Below, one piece after another: positions 34,601 through 40,933 of a stretch of DNA of 41,520 nt (the first letter of the stretch is position 1; each line of letters opens with the position of its first letter). Source of the stretch: an uncultured Christensenella sp. Its GTDB lineage: Bacteria > Bacillota > Clostridia > Christensenellales > UBA1242. Made by a program: the position numbers and the translations under genes. The notes beneath the pieces were generated by a model. That model had not been told where the DNA came from, made no database searches, and saw only the letters and a program-made list of their open reading frames with translations. The stretch covers positions 1 to 41,520 of the forward strand of contig CAJKWP010000003.1 of the NCBI GenBank assembly GCA_905203645.1, in the 5' to 3' direction.

Positions 34601-35515
34601 AGCAATTTTGATGTTAGTGTAAATGCTGACGATATGCTGAAAGGATGTACAGCACTTGAAGAAGTTTATGCTCCAAAATTAAACAAGGTAAAAATTGATT
34701 TACCTTCAGACAAAACTTGGTATAACATGATCGATGGTTCAACAACCACTGCCATTGGAGCAGTTCCTGTGAACAGACCTGAAACTGTGATATTCAAAAC
34801 AACACCACCAACGTATACGCTTACCAGCACCGAAAGATCAACTGGAATAGTTACGATGGGGTATGCTGAAAATAAAGATGTACAATGGAAATGTTTTGCT
34901 TATTCGACTGACGGAACAACTTGGACAAAATGTACAGGTGCTATCCCAACATCCGCAAAGTATGCATATTTTGTGCTTGATACTTACGTTTCAAGCCTTG
35001 ATAAAAAAGCATATCTGGCTGAAGATAAATATGAAGTAAGTTCAAGTGATTTAGAGTTTTATCATTCTGATAGTAGTACTCCAAGTGGAGTGTATGCAAC
35101 TGATTATTATTACAGTGATGTTCGAAAAATTTTGAATACAAGCCTTGTTACAACCCTTGGAATAAATGCGAACAATAATATTTGCAAAGCAATTCAAGGT
35201 AGAACACTTAATGACTTGTACAAACTTAATGCATTGGATAGCAACAAAACACCAATAAATCAGACTTCGCCAAAAGGAGCAACAATGACTACTGTTGACA
35301 AATTTTGGATAATGTCATATAATGAAGCAGATAAGTATTTTGACGATGTAACTGCCCGTCAATGGAATAATGGAAATCAAGGAGTGAATTATTGGTTGAG
35401 ATCGCCAAATAGCTCAAGTACTATTTGGGAGGTATTCTTAAATGGACAAATGGCACATACACCGTTCGCTGCTACATACTGCATACGTCCTGCTTTCCAA
35501 TTAAGATTGGCGTAA
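25601..35515 (+). CDS. Giant secreted InlB-repeat / BspA-LRR / DUF6273 surface protein
   Basis: A single open frame of 3304 residues with a signal peptide (GIIGSLMLLIACMFTIGVYA). It is modular. Three blocks (about 45-240, 1580-1855, 2820-3060) each start with a 'cap' ending in IYAP and continue with BspA-type leucine-rich repeats of ~23 aa (MF-C-SL--LDLS-FDTSNV). InlB-type repeats (Flg_new/Listeria-Bacteroides repeat; GY-F-GW-T, T-YA-W) fill about 243-476, 757-830, 1167-1580, 1856-1940, 2130-2297 and 2550-2720. About 830-1166 holds four FNYYNG repeats. The end (~3165-3304) is DUF6273-like (WIMSYNEADKYF, NYWLRSPNSSS, CIRPAFQLRLA). It is Thr/Asn/Ala-rich. No LPxTG, SLH or choline-binding anchor is present. 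Probable adhesin or surface-binding protein; ligand unknown. Confidence 0.85.
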   Translation: MKKKFYGIIGSLMLLIACMFTIGVYASVTQKHNTEGDISYDPAIQESYLLKDWQNKLTNTGVDLSTLTSITFTQQKQDIPIGTIPISIGAKDKTGTTQFDQNANCYDISAYIKNTSLVFYSPKIIYAPEDCSYLFSNTASNKLSNLATLSLKNFDTSNTTKLDSIFKNCSNISTLDLSSLAINVGATTTNFFGGCTNLKTIQTPKTTGAAITLPTLTNKSFYKVSNLTSQTSISVSSSSFVLKVGALVTANPNGGTISNLNGWKSATNPTKVVLWDNNAIGTLPDATKTGHAIDGWYTSETAGTKVTSLTTFNQNSTIFAHWNANACAITYKLNGGTNASGNPTSYNYSESSQTIPVNAPTKVGYDFAGWTVTNGSISGTTLTINAKADSVTLEAKWTASKYTITYKDQGDVAFSGTHASGHPTEHTYGTATPLKGATKTGYAFGGWFANKDCSGSAITTLGATSYTSAITLYAKWTKNNYNYTVTVPMTGTAQTVTITANGQSKTVNTNNGTATFAIPYGTKFTPSIKVAYTSERRYNLVWGSTATATRVTSGTSINRDSELTMTESGLSDTVKLTQLYFATAHLSKNVGTDATYYIGTTNNPTTALTNSQEYYFLSNTNITLYAKATFTSGKYNYTFGNAVATPVATGTVVNSGAFAPTYAGVTKTLAISQLYTLQAKANGNGTVTPASEIYVLRNGSASVTATPTNATGYTTVFAKWAKTSGACTIASTSSANTTISAITSNTVVTATFTRTAKIYTVTYESKTNGGTTANQTKTVAYGSNVDLTLTATKDGWTFVGWNTSSTATTKLNSYSMPANDVTLYAIFSKVLTGTFNYYNNQTQKVSVTIFNTATNGTITAPSALGTPSGYTFRHWSTANTANAAKTVDASNSITISTNTTYYGSYQKTVTGTFCYSAGTTSNYSDTATQKTATATAIQYMNYTGTKFESNFTVPSAVTSSVGSAIAKTYKGVAITTNSTAVVTPTTANTIFYAVYSEGLTFYYFNGTAHTNKAVERRMLSNGTQYKGSLDKDEPVPSAYDGGTFTSWQYQVSPDTSYTRQPLTTGVNVLYAKYTKSVEATFNYYNGTAAATAKTSANRYYVSNTSNSVSTFNNTITVPSAVTANRTVSSVVYTYRGVRVDDSANGTVLGASEITTANTTYYASYSYTVTLSFNGNGSTSGTAPANVSGTAYMKYNGTKVGASLTLPANPFAKTGYTLDATNPWNTNTAGTGTAYKAQTSYSFTASVILYAKWTINSYTLTANANNGTIASTTGWTGTGATATKSVQYNDAYGTLPTVTRTGFGFKGWFTSETGGTQVSGTTKMGTANTTIYAHWDANGYTIIYNLDGGTNADGNPTSFSYSASAQTKTVNNPTRTGYTFAGWTVDGGTISGTTLTIAAGRTSDVTLTANWTINKFTVTIATNNSSYGSVDKTSIADVPYGSAITVNGNKITINGTTVTATAKTITGYTTKFKDWTNATGTITAARTITANFTSTINSYTLTANANNGTIASTTGWTGTGATATKSVQYNAQYGTLPTVSRTGYTFKGWYTSATAGTKVETTTKMGAANTTIWAQWTQNVSYFANATLFKNILTAQSVDTATITSIKFTKSASDIPASPTKTFSIGASDNTGTTAYTSSANCADITAYLAGTSLVFYSQYTIYAPKSCYQLFNPAGSYITPSFTAVKEIVFSNFDTSNVTDMSGMFEYCNSLVSLNLSGFDTQNVGYMTEMFRYCSSLKALDLNSFDTANVMDMDGMFWECNSLASLNVTSFDTSNVASMGSMFDACNSLETLNLSSFEIIDDAEVRGMLSGTSVLKTIQTPKTVNVAIDLSSGNFFKSSDLATSYSQIPVGTASIELKLGYTITANANNGAIATTSGWKGSGSTATKVVLWDNNTIGTLPTASRTGYTFKGWYTSATAGTKVETTGKISENTTIYAQWEVATVSLTATYYGGGNEYTETFTVDMNSTVYLVVDGAMMKYSSSSNAEDNANSQFGKIETDANYTLNADKNIVTINVASTNINIEMYGYTSMDVAYKASEGGKSFGSYDFTTTVNNLIVKQTYYFVVRTDNIGAETIEAYATFEDADPACYGPISNVIYTNGDYSIINDDLIVVMYVPNQSGMTAMFEYVPPVVRYNIIYLDQNGDTFSGVHESGYPILHTEGTDTALKSATKVGYTFGGWFTNSACTGDAITTLGANDYTSDITLYAKWTINQYTITAHANGGSVVETTGWTGSGESATKSVTYLTAYGTLPQCTTDVIGMAFGGWYTEESGGTKVDASTVMSSSDVTIYAHYTTVTYQIYVYNDVDGTTTNYDWSVLDVNGKYVGYRESGIISYGETICLPNGITGLIGWRVAKQDSNFEYSLATWGKSQNDIIREFTRYTNEQGMIDCSYSDEIFIKNLSSTVGATLSIYPVFEITNKTITFDVYFNNTSSSDGIAELETVVWSAFTNFASISVNGERQMDGYLTDTESYHTTMPANGTTVFSIGNLFDNSQGTLIGWLRNTVAGPSFNCSSARLFINQGNGDVEVTSTTADIRILKNAHIILRCYEGTVYRLICDTNNGVLASLPDGWGAADDYSANKSLIENTVIGEMPTATRAGYDFVGWYTTKDSGGTKVTSSDRMFSANTTLYARWSLKNVAINYMLYGGTNSDNNPTSFVYSASAQTVEIPGVPTRSGYKFLKWVVYGGATNGSVDNTSTPAVLHVPAGRRETITLVARWAKSYNVYFNSVYVDNDSTTEVPISDPNGYIYASGHDGMFNAAVMYEGATGLPTASRTGYYFLGWTVSVNGSDLNRVDFPVGVPFSAPSGFADWSYLYPVFTKESYLRQDWYNSISKDITTSIIFINDLNSISDLVDTTSGVSVGAINAYGEIAWANTSRYADVLAFGIGRNYAMTYYIYSPCTIYAPYNSGGLFLGLTKLNSINFGSFDTSKAKYTDSMFRNCSSFESLDLSSFVTTSIESMGWMFQNCSALTSLDLSSFDTSNCDRFTSMFENCSSLTKLDLSNFDVSVNADDMLKGCTALEEVYAPKLNKVKIDLPSDKTWYNMIDGSTTTAIGAVPVNRPETVIFKTTPPTYTLTSTERSTGIVTMGYAENKDVQWKCFAYSTDGTTWTKCTGAIPTSAKYAYFVLDTYVSSLDKKAYLAEDKYEVSSSDLEFYHSDSSTPSGVYATDYYYSDVRKILNTSLVTTLGINANNNICKAIQGRTLNDLYKLNALDSNKTPINQTSPKGATMTTVDKFWIMSYNEADKYFDDVTARQWNNGNQGVNYWLRSPNSSSTIWEVFLNGQMAHTPFAATYCIRPAFQLRLA
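29360..29465 (+). repeat. Exact 106-bp internal duplication, copy 1
   Basis: Identical to 30083-30188 (offset 723 bp), within InlB-type repeats of the giant gene. Perfect identity at DNA level, including wobble positions, indicates recent duplication or gene conversion. Confidence 0.9.
30083..30188 (+). repeat. Exact 106-bp internal duplication, copy 2
   Basis: Second copy of the 106-bp stretch at 29360. Recombination between the copies would remove exactly 241 codons and keep the frame. Confidence 0.9.
30233..30282 (+). repeat. Exact 50-bp internal duplication, copy 1
   Basis: Identical to 31325-31374; encodes the FKGWYTSATAGTKVET end of an InlB repeat. Offset 1092 bp, a multiple of three. 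Confidence 0.85.
31325..31374 (+). repeat. Exact 50-bp internal duplication, copy 2
   Basis: Second copy of the stretch at 30233; the two flank the second BspA-LRR block, so recombination between them would delete that whole block in frame. Confidence 0.85.
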
Positions 35516-35537
35516 GAAAAATATGACTTGATTATAG

Positions 35538-35574
35538 AAAAAATATGACACAGAAATGTGTCATATTTTTTTTT
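35538..35574. terminator. Bidirectional intrinsic terminator
   Basis: AAAAAATATGACACA-GAAA-TGTGTCATATTTTTT with a T-run; perfect stem, GAAA loop. It lies between the convergent giant gene and the ABC-2 permease gene. Confidence 0.9.
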
Positions 35575-35601
35575 GTTGTCGTTTTGTTGTTTTTGATGGG
35601 A

Positions 35602-36498
35602 TTATTTCGCTTTGCGCTTCAAAAAGTTTTCAAGGACAAAGATACCCAAAAGGGCAAGGATGGAAAGGCAAAGGATAAGGTACATTGCGGTGATGGATAC
35701 GGGGTGGTCGAAAAAGTAAAGGTTGCAATCGATGCTGTCTTTTATGCCTTTGACCACATCAGGTGGAAAGCCTTGCGACTGCATTTCGGCAAACACACCG
35801 CCAAGTGTGTGGTTGCGGACAAGTGATGTGCCGTAAGTTCCAGGAAGGAAAGAAAGTATGTGTTGAAGCCCTTTGCCAAAGTTGGATATTGGCATATATG
35901 CGCCACAAATAAATCCGTAAACCGAGGATACTATTGTTCCGACCGCAGATGCTTGACCGTTTGTTGACAAAAGAAAGTTTACAACTGACGAAAGTGCCAC
36001 GCCAAACATTGTGAGCAAGAAAACGTCCAAAATAAGCAAAAATACATCACCAACTGACATATACCAACCTGTGATTGCAAGATAACCAAATCCAGCGAAT
36101 GTGGCGGTGTAGGTTATGATAAGAGTTGTCAAAAGTGAGCTGACGTAGTAGGAAAATGCAAGTGTTGACTTTTTGACAGGTGTAACTGCAAAATCTTTTC
36201 TTGCGCCGTTGACTTTGTCGTTGACCATAAGCAGGTTTGAACAAAACGCAACTGTAACGCAACTTACTGCCAAAAGTGAAGATATGAGTTCACCGCCCAC
36301 AGTTGCGTTGATAAGTGAAGCCGGCACCGAAAAGCCATCAGGCATTGCTGATACAAAACTGTCACGATAAACCTTTGCCAAAAATGTTGCATAAAGCACA
36401 AGCAAAATAAGTGGAGTGATAAGTGAAACAAAAAACATAGATTTGTCTTTGAAGAACATTTTTATATTACGTTTTGTCATTGAAGAAAAAGTTTTCAT
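35602..36498 (-). CDS. ABC-2 family exporter permease
   Basis: A 298-aa membrane protein with six hydrophobic segments. N-terminal TKRNIKMFFKDKSMFFVSLITPLILLVLY and the late loop YGFICGAYMPISNFGKGLQHILSFLPGTYGTSLVR (read in parts) match the ABC2_membrane (YadH/NodJ/DrrB) type. Its ATG overlaps the ATPase stop by 4 bp (ATGA). It forms the channel of an exporter, perhaps for a drug, lipid or polysaccharide; the substrate is not determined. Confidence 0.87.
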   Translation of the reverse strand: MKTFSSMTKRNIKMFFKDKSMFFVSLITPLILLVLYATFLAKVYRDSFVSAMPDGFSVPASLINATVGGELISSLLAVSCVTVAFCSNLLMVNDKVNGARKDFAVTPVKKSTLAFSYYVSSLLTTLIITYTATFAGFGYLAITGWYMSVGDVFLLILDVFLLTMFGVALSSVVNFLLSTNGQASAVGTIVSSVYGFICGAYMPISNFGKGLQHILSFLPGTYGTSLVRNHTLGGVFAEMQSQGFPPDVVKGIKDSIDCNLYFFDHPVSITAMYLILCLSILALLGIFVLENFLKRKAK

Positions 36499-37406
36499 AC
36501 GTTACCTCCCAAAAGTTTTTTGCCGGTTACGGCCAAAAACACGTCGTCCATTTTTCCTTTTGTTATTTCAAAGTCCACAAAGATTTGTGGGTGAGCGATG
36601 ATAAGGTCACGTGCCATGGCGGTGTCTTTTACCGCCAATCTGAAACCGTCTTTGATTTTTTCATAATCAAGACCAAGTGATTTGACGGTTTGTTCGTCTT
36701 GACCGTAAACCGTCACAAAATCGCCTGTGTGTTGATTTTTAAGTTGCAATGGAGTGCCTTGCGCCACAATTTTGCCACTGTCCAAAATGACAACATAGTC
36801 TGCATCGGTCGCTTCTTCCATGTAATGTGTTGTCAAAAAAACGGTCATGTTTTGTGTTTTTCGCAATGTTTCGATAACATTCCAAAGTGTTTTGCGGGTT
36901 TGCGGGTCAAGGCCGGTCGTAGGTTCGTCCAAAATGAGTATTTTTGGGTTGTGTAAAAGAGCCCTTGCGACGTCAATTCGCCTTTTTTGTCCGCCCGAAA
37001 GTTTGCCGAAAGTTCTTGAAAGCAAATCTTCAAAGTCCAAAATTTTTGCCAAGTGATTTATGCGCTCGGTTGCATCTTTTCCGCAAATGCCATAAAGGCT
37101 TGCACGTGAATAAAGGTTGTCTTTGACCGTAAGGCTTTTGTCCAAAACCGAATTTTGAAAAACGACGCCCAAGTCAGCACTTATGCTCTTGCTGTCTTTT
37201 TCAATGTTTTTTCCACAAATTGTCACGGTGCCTGCATCTTTTGCAAGAGTTCCGCACATGATTGAAATTGTAGTTGATTTTCCCGCACCGTTTACACCCA
37301 AAAATGCAAAAAGTTCGCCTTGTTTTACGCAAAACGAAAGGTTGTCTACGGCATGGACAGTTCCAAAACTTTTGTCAAGCGACTGTATTTTGATTATATC
37401 TTCCAT
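36495..37406 (-). CDS. ABC-2 exporter ATPase (DrrA/NodI-like)
   Basis: A 303-aa cytoplasmic subunit: GVNGAGKSTTI Walker A, VVFQNSVLDKSLTV Q-loop region, FGKLSGGQKRRIDVARAL signature, ILILDEPTTGLDPQTR Walker B and LTTHYMEEA switch. The ~70-aa C-terminal extension is typical of the DrrA group of multidrug/lipid exporters. Translationally coupled to the permease. A divergent promoter serves it. Confidence 0.9.
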   Translation of the reverse strand: MEDIIKIQSLDKSFGTVHAVDNLSFCVKQGELFAFLGVNGAGKSTTISIMCGTLAKDAGTVTICGKNIEKDSKSISADLGVVFQNSVLDKSLTVKDNLYSRASLYGICGKDATERINHLAKILDFEDLLSRTFGKLSGGQKRRIDVARALLHNPKILILDEPTTGLDPQTRKTLWNVIETLRKTQNMTVFLTTHYMEEATDADYVVILDSGKIVAQGTPLQLKNQHTGDFVTVYGQDEQTVKSLGLDYEKIKDGFRLAVKDTAMARDLIIAHPQIFVDFEITKGKMDDVFLAVTGKKLLGGNV

Positions 37407-37437
37407 ATGAACTCCAAGTGTAATTTTTTGTGAAAAT

Positions 37438-37467
37438 ATAATAGAACCAAAACGAGGTATTTGTCAA
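37438..37467 (-). promoter_or_regulatory. Sigma-A promoter of the ABC-2 exporter
   Basis: Minus strand: perfect TTGACA (37462-37467), 18-nt spacer, TATTAT (37438-37443). Confidence 0.68.
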
Positions 37468-37610
37468 ATATATATCAATTTTTGTCAAAATCATATCAAA
37501 TCACGACCTTGGGAAAATGAAAATTTTAACAAAATCTTTAAGAAATAGAATTTTGAAATTGCAAAGCGATTTTTTGCGACAAAATATTTTGAAAAACAAA
37601 ATTTTTCACA

Positions 37611-37640
37611 TTGACATAACACCCTTTTTGAAAGTAATCT
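37611..37640 (+). promoter_or_regulatory. Possible promoter of the beta-helix lipoprotein
   Basis: Perfect TTGACA (37611-37616), 18-nt spacer, TAATCT (37635-37640), about 26 nt before the ATG. Confidence 0.45.
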
Positions 37641-37666
37641 TGAAACGAGTAAAAAAGGGAGGTTAT

Positions 37667-38524
37667 ATGAAAAAAATTAGTTTTTTACTTTTGACTTTGT
37701 TTGTTTTGCCTTGTATTTGTTTGTTTGCAGGATGTGGCGAAACTTTTGATTATACCGTCAAGGCTGGCGAGTCCATTCAAGCGGTTATCGACGCTGCCGA
37801 AACTGGAAAATCTATTTTGATAAAAGCCGGTACATACAATGAACAAATTACAATTTCAAACAAAAAATTGACAATCATGGGCGAAGACGGAACAATAATT
37901 TCTGGTCCAGAAGATTATTCAAACTTGACCTTGTGGGAAAGGGAAGCCGGTGACACAACAGGGCATTCGTCACAAGGGATGTACGGAATTGTCCGCATAC
38001 TTGCAGGTGCCGACGTTACAATCAAAAAATTGACCATAAAATCCGAACTTGCACGCACCGACAGTGTGGACAACAATGCTGGAAGAAGTGCAGGAGTTTT
38101 TGTGGCAAATTCACGCCTTGAAATGATGGATGTAAAGGTGAGCGGATTCAGACTCAAAAACGAAAAGTTTGGAATTCAAACTGGTTATGGGCTTTATGTT
38201 GGTGGTGCAAATGCAAGCACGATAATAATTGACAAATGTGAATTTGTCGGTTTCCAAAAAGGTGGAGTATATGCTCTTACAACAAATTCTGATGTGACTG
38301 TAAAAAACAGCACAATTCAAGGAGCGGGTGACACAGACCTTATTGCACAAAACGGAATTTGCGCGTGCGGAAAAGTTGCGATTCAAAACAACACTTTCAA
38401 AAATTTGAAATATCTTCCCGACGGAACGAGTGCTTGCGCGATACTGCTCAAAAGCAGTGTAAATCAAGACAACATCACAGGCAACAAGTTTGAAAACGTA
38501 CAAGTTCAAAAAGATGTTTATTGA
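37667..38524 (+). CDS. Beta-helix lipoprotein
   Basis: A 285-aa protein. ATG at 37667 follows AAAGGGAGGTTAT; in-frame codons upstream lack a ribosome binding site. Lipoprotein signal peptide with lipobox LFAGC (Cys about residue 23). The rest is a right-handed parallel beta-helix: AVIDAAETGKSILIKAGTY and EQITISNKKLTIMGE open it as in pectate-lyase/NosD-type proteins, then repeated strands (SRLEMMDVKVSGF, STIIIDKCEFVGFQKGGVYA, SDVTVKNSTIQGAG, GKVAIQNNTFKNL). No catalytic residues for lyase activity were recognised. Probably a lipid-anchored surface glycan-interacting protein. It is the last gene before the compositional break. Confidence 0.78.
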   Translation: MKKISFLLLTLFVLPCICLFAGCGETFDYTVKAGESIQAVIDAAETGKSILIKAGTYNEQITISNKKLTIMGEDGTIISGPEDYSNLTLWEREAGDTTGHSSQGMYGIVRILAGADVTIKKLTIKSELARTDSVDNNAGRSAGVFVANSRLEMMDVKVSGFRLKNEKFGIQTGYGLYVGGANASTIIIDKCEFVGFQKGGVYALTTNSDVTVKNSTIQGAGDTDLIAQNGICACGKVAIQNNTFKNLKYLPDGTSACAILLKSSVNQDNITGNKFENVQVQKDVY

Positions 38525-38608
38525 TAATAACGAAAAATTATTTTTTGAAAAAATATATCAAATGATATTATTGTTTCAAAAATTTCCAACATTTTTTTCA
38601 TTTGTAAA
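38525..38608. other. Junction between the chromosomal segment and Rhs material
   Basis: An 84-bp AT-rich stretch. To the left are clostridial-type genes; to the right only Rhs-derived minus-strand sequence. No direct repeat, tRNA or insertion-sequence end was recognised. No immunity gene follows the leftmost toxin tip. Confidence 0.5.
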
Positions 38609-39296
38609 TTAATGTGCTGTTTTATCTCTTCCATACCAAATAGCTCTATAAGACCAATCTGCGCAATTGTTTTGTAATATATTATATGGGGGTGGTGATT
38701 TTATATCTTGCTGAATTCCTCTAAGCATATTTATATCTTCAACAGGGGAAGAAGGTATGGTTTCTGGATTGGTTAAATTGAGTCCATCTGAAGATTCTAT
38801 ATAACCTCTACCAAGAATAATTGTTCCACGTACTGTATTGACTATATATAATCCAAATAATAAAAGAAAAATTAGTATATTCCCTGTTTTTGGCCATTCC
38901 ACGGCTAATTTCGCTGTTTCCCTGTCTGCTGGATTCAAACCATAATCAAACGTCTTAACTCCTACTTTACACCATTTCCCGTCTTTGTTCTTCTCCCAAA
39001 GATCAACAGCTACACCTATATGCAAGGTAAATGTCATGTCGGATAATTGATCAGGTAGAATCTGTGAAATGTATCTGTCATTCCCATTTAAGTCATTAAA
39101 ATATATGGAGAATTTTTAACAAACGCATACAAATTCCATCCTTCTTCTATTCCGATAGGATCCCTGGTTATCCACTTGCCATCGTGGGAATTATAGTGGC
39201 GGTAATTGTATCTAAATATTTTTAGCTCGTTATGCCACCAATAAAATACAACTAGAAATGGAATTGGGGATACAACATCCTCAAAAATATTTAATC
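38609..39296 (-). pseudogene. Displaced Rhs core plus toxin tip, split by a 1-nt frameshift
   Basis: From about 39296 the minus strand reads SPIPF, then NELKIFRYNYRHYNS, HDGKWITRDPIGIEEG and NLYAFVKNSP, the end of an Rhs core, and runs into a stop at 39088. One frame over, from about 39117, IYFNDLNGND (the usual ...FDLNG end of the core) continues into a ~150-aa tip with TFTLHIGVAVDLW, a membrane segment (ILIFLLLFGLYIVNTV) and NNCADWSYRAIWYG, ending at 38609. A single missing base near 39100-39106 explains the split. The NNCADW motif recalls papain-like or lipid-processing toxin ends. No N-terminal Rhs shell and no own start signals are present: an orphan tip. Confidence 0.75.
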
Positions 39297-39779
39297 AGAA
39301 ATTTTGTTCATTTTTGGATGTAGCCTATCAATTAAATTGTTCATATTTTGCATATGCCAATTTAATTCCGGATTATGTTCTTGTTTTAAAATAAATGTAT
39401 GCCATATTCTTACCAATTTCATTTGTTGCAAAGAAAATAATTTCCATTTCTCATCAAAAACATCTTCCATGGCGATAAAATAAAATACGGAGTCGATCGA
39501 TAATTCAAGATTACAAATTTGTTTGTATTTTTTTATTTCTTGTAAAGAAAGAAAAATAACAGAAGGGAGATAGTAATGGAAGTATGTAGCATTGAGCCAT
39601 GAGAATGCATCCCAATGCAGTCGCAATTCTTCGGATTGTATGTTATCCCATGATTTTCCTCTTAAAAACATACAAGATTCACGTGCTTCCCAATCATTGG
39701 GAAAACGAAGTCCTTCAGGATCGGGAATCGGATGCGTAGGGAAAAGTTTGTACAATATGTTTATTAGCATGTTAATCAT
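39291..39779 (-). CDS. Probable immunity protein, DUF6714-like
   Basis: A 162-aa protein whose start overlaps the end of the upstream toxin fragment by 8 bp, the usual toxin-immunity coupling. It shows a FPTHPIPDPEGL start, W-x-x-I (SWDNIQSEEL), then DAFSWLNATYFHYYLPSVIFLSL, the helical YYLPA-type core of DUF6714-like immunity proteins, followed by helices to the end. It should be cytosolic and neutralise the toxin encoded at 39772-40041. Its reading frame is intact though the toxin has lost its Rhs carrier. Confidence 0.65.
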   Translation of the reverse strand: MINMLINILYKLFPTHPIPDPEGLRFPNDWEARESCMFLRGKSWDNIQSEELRLHWDAFSWLNATYFHYYLPSVIFLSLQEIKKYKQICNLELSIDSVFYFIAMEDVFDEKWKLFSLQQMKLVRIWHTFILKQEHNPELNWHMQNMNNLIDRLHPKMNKISD

Positions 39780-40041
39780 TACATTCCATTGCGATTATTT
39801 GTTCACATTCGCTGACTTTCGCCCAAGCTTTTGCTTCTTCGTCTTGATGTGTTGCGTCACCTCCACGAAAACAAGTGTTATTAATAATACTTCTGGCCGT
39901 GGCTAGTGCAAGCCATGCTTTTTTCTTAATTCTAAGCATCCAACAGCAATTCTTAGTTTTACATTTTCCCAACATCCCCACGTTCGACTTGGCCAATTCG
40001 ACATTGACTTGTAAAGCTGCATAAAGAATCTTACTGGTCAC
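39772..40041 (-). CDS. Orphan Rhs toxin tip fragment
   Basis: An open frame of about 89 codons from GTG (the frame stays open upstream to about 40101) with no ribosome binding site. The end, KAWLALATARSIINNTCFRGGD then HQDEEAKAWAKVSECEQIIA (given in parts), resembles a recurring Rhs toxin C terminus with the pattern R-I-CF-GGD-GH...A---C. The Rhs core that would carry it is not attached; the nearest core remnant lies further upstream and is decayed. It is probably a displaced 3' end kept next to its immunity gene. Confidence 0.55.
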   Translation of the reverse strand: MTSKILYAALQVNVELAKSNVGMLGKCKTKNCCWMLRIKKKAWLALATARSIINNTCFRGGDATHQDEEAKAWAKVSECEQIIAMECND

Positions 40042-40111
40042 CGCATGGTTTTGTATGATGCGATGGAGGATTGCGACGTAATCTACAGAGAACTGTGATT
40101 TTTGTTAATCG

Positions 40112-40297
40112 CTACCAATTTAATTGAGTTATTTTAAAATATTCCAATTGTAACCCTCTCAGTTTATCAAACCAAGATCCTGCGAATTGTAGGGCAATGA
40201 AAGAATGGTTAAATGCCATCATAACCTTATACCTCTTTTTTAGGAAAGTATTCGTTAAAGAGATCACGATTTCTTGCCAAAGATAATTATGTGTAAG
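40112..40297 (-). pseudogene. Remnant open frame, possibly from an immunity gene
   Basis: A 61-codon stretch closed by a stop at 40112, reading LTHNYLWQEIVISLTN, FLKKRYKVMMAFNHSF, IALQFAGSWFDKL and EYFKITQLNW. No start with a ribosome binding site is present and upstream frames have stops. The position downstream of a decayed Rhs core suggests a truncated immunity or toxin gene. Confidence 0.4.
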
Positions 40298-40347
40298 TCA
40301 AAAAAGCAGAGGATACATGGATAGTTTGCCATTGATGCTATACGGAC

Positions 40348-40501
40348 TTACTCATTTTGGCGGGTTTCGTTCTCCAAAAGCCATGACGGACGAATATCGT
40401 CCAAATATTTTATTCTTATTATTAAGGACTTATCAGTATCGAACATTTCGCTGCTCCACTGGATAGGTTGGGAAATGCTACAGGGTAATGCCGGAGGCTG
40501 T
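40348..40501 (-). pseudogene. Decayed Rhs core fragment
   Basis: TASG (40490-40501) in one frame and SQPIQWSSEMFDTD in another (from about 40473) are the adjacent conserved blocks of an Rhs core, separated by a frameshift and a stop. The frame then drifts and stops at 40348 without the expected YYNYR-Y block. This is a second displaced, inactive core. Confidence 0.65.
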
Positions 40502-40579
40502 TCTCTAGCTAATTTTTTTGGCCGTTTTACGATTTATACCTTTACACTGATTCGATTCTCTTACGTACATCAAATACAA

Positions 40580-40918
40580 TCAATAAATTGGTTTATGAAA
40601 TCTGTCGACATACTTTATTAATTCTACTGCACTGGTGAGCAGGTTTTCCAATGATACAGAAAAAATGTTTATTTCCTGAAAGGAAGTATGCCTTTCGTTT
40701 TTATAAGTCACAATGACATTATGTTTATCACTGATTCTTTTGATAATGACCCCACAAGTGCTCTCATTCCATATTTCGTTTAACTTAGAATCACTAAATG
40801 TTAGCAACCATCCGGGATTGTCACATGTTTGAATGGTGATGCCATAATCGTGCTCCCATTGTCCATTGCAATAATGCCGATAGAAATTATCTATCAAATG
40901 TATACCATTAATATTCAT
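40580..40918 (-). CDS. Imm53-like immunity protein
   Basis: A 112-aa protein 15 bp downstream of the Rhs gene. NFYRHYCNGQWEHDYGITI and QTCDNPGWLLTF match the Imm53 signature (WY---CDG-WEH-YGI-I-TLDNPGW). It is predicted to bind and neutralise the toxin tip encoded immediately upstream. The frame is intact. Confidence 0.8.
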   Translation of the reverse strand: MNINGIHLIDNFYRHYCNGQWEHDYGITIQTCDNPGWLLTFSDSKLNEIWNESTCGVIIKRISDKHNVIVTYKNERHTSFQEINIFSVSLENLLTSAVELIKYVDRFHKPIY

Positions 40919-40933
40919 TGTTTTGAATTTTTA

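Noticed and set aside
34790..35515. Diversity-generating retroelement target (C-terminal DUF6273-like domain)
   Set aside because: No reverse transcriptase, template repeat or matching variable repeat is visible in the window.
37517..37666. N-terminal extension of the beta-helix lipoprotein
   Set aside because: It has no ribosome binding site, and would bury the lipoprotein signal peptide that starts at 37667.
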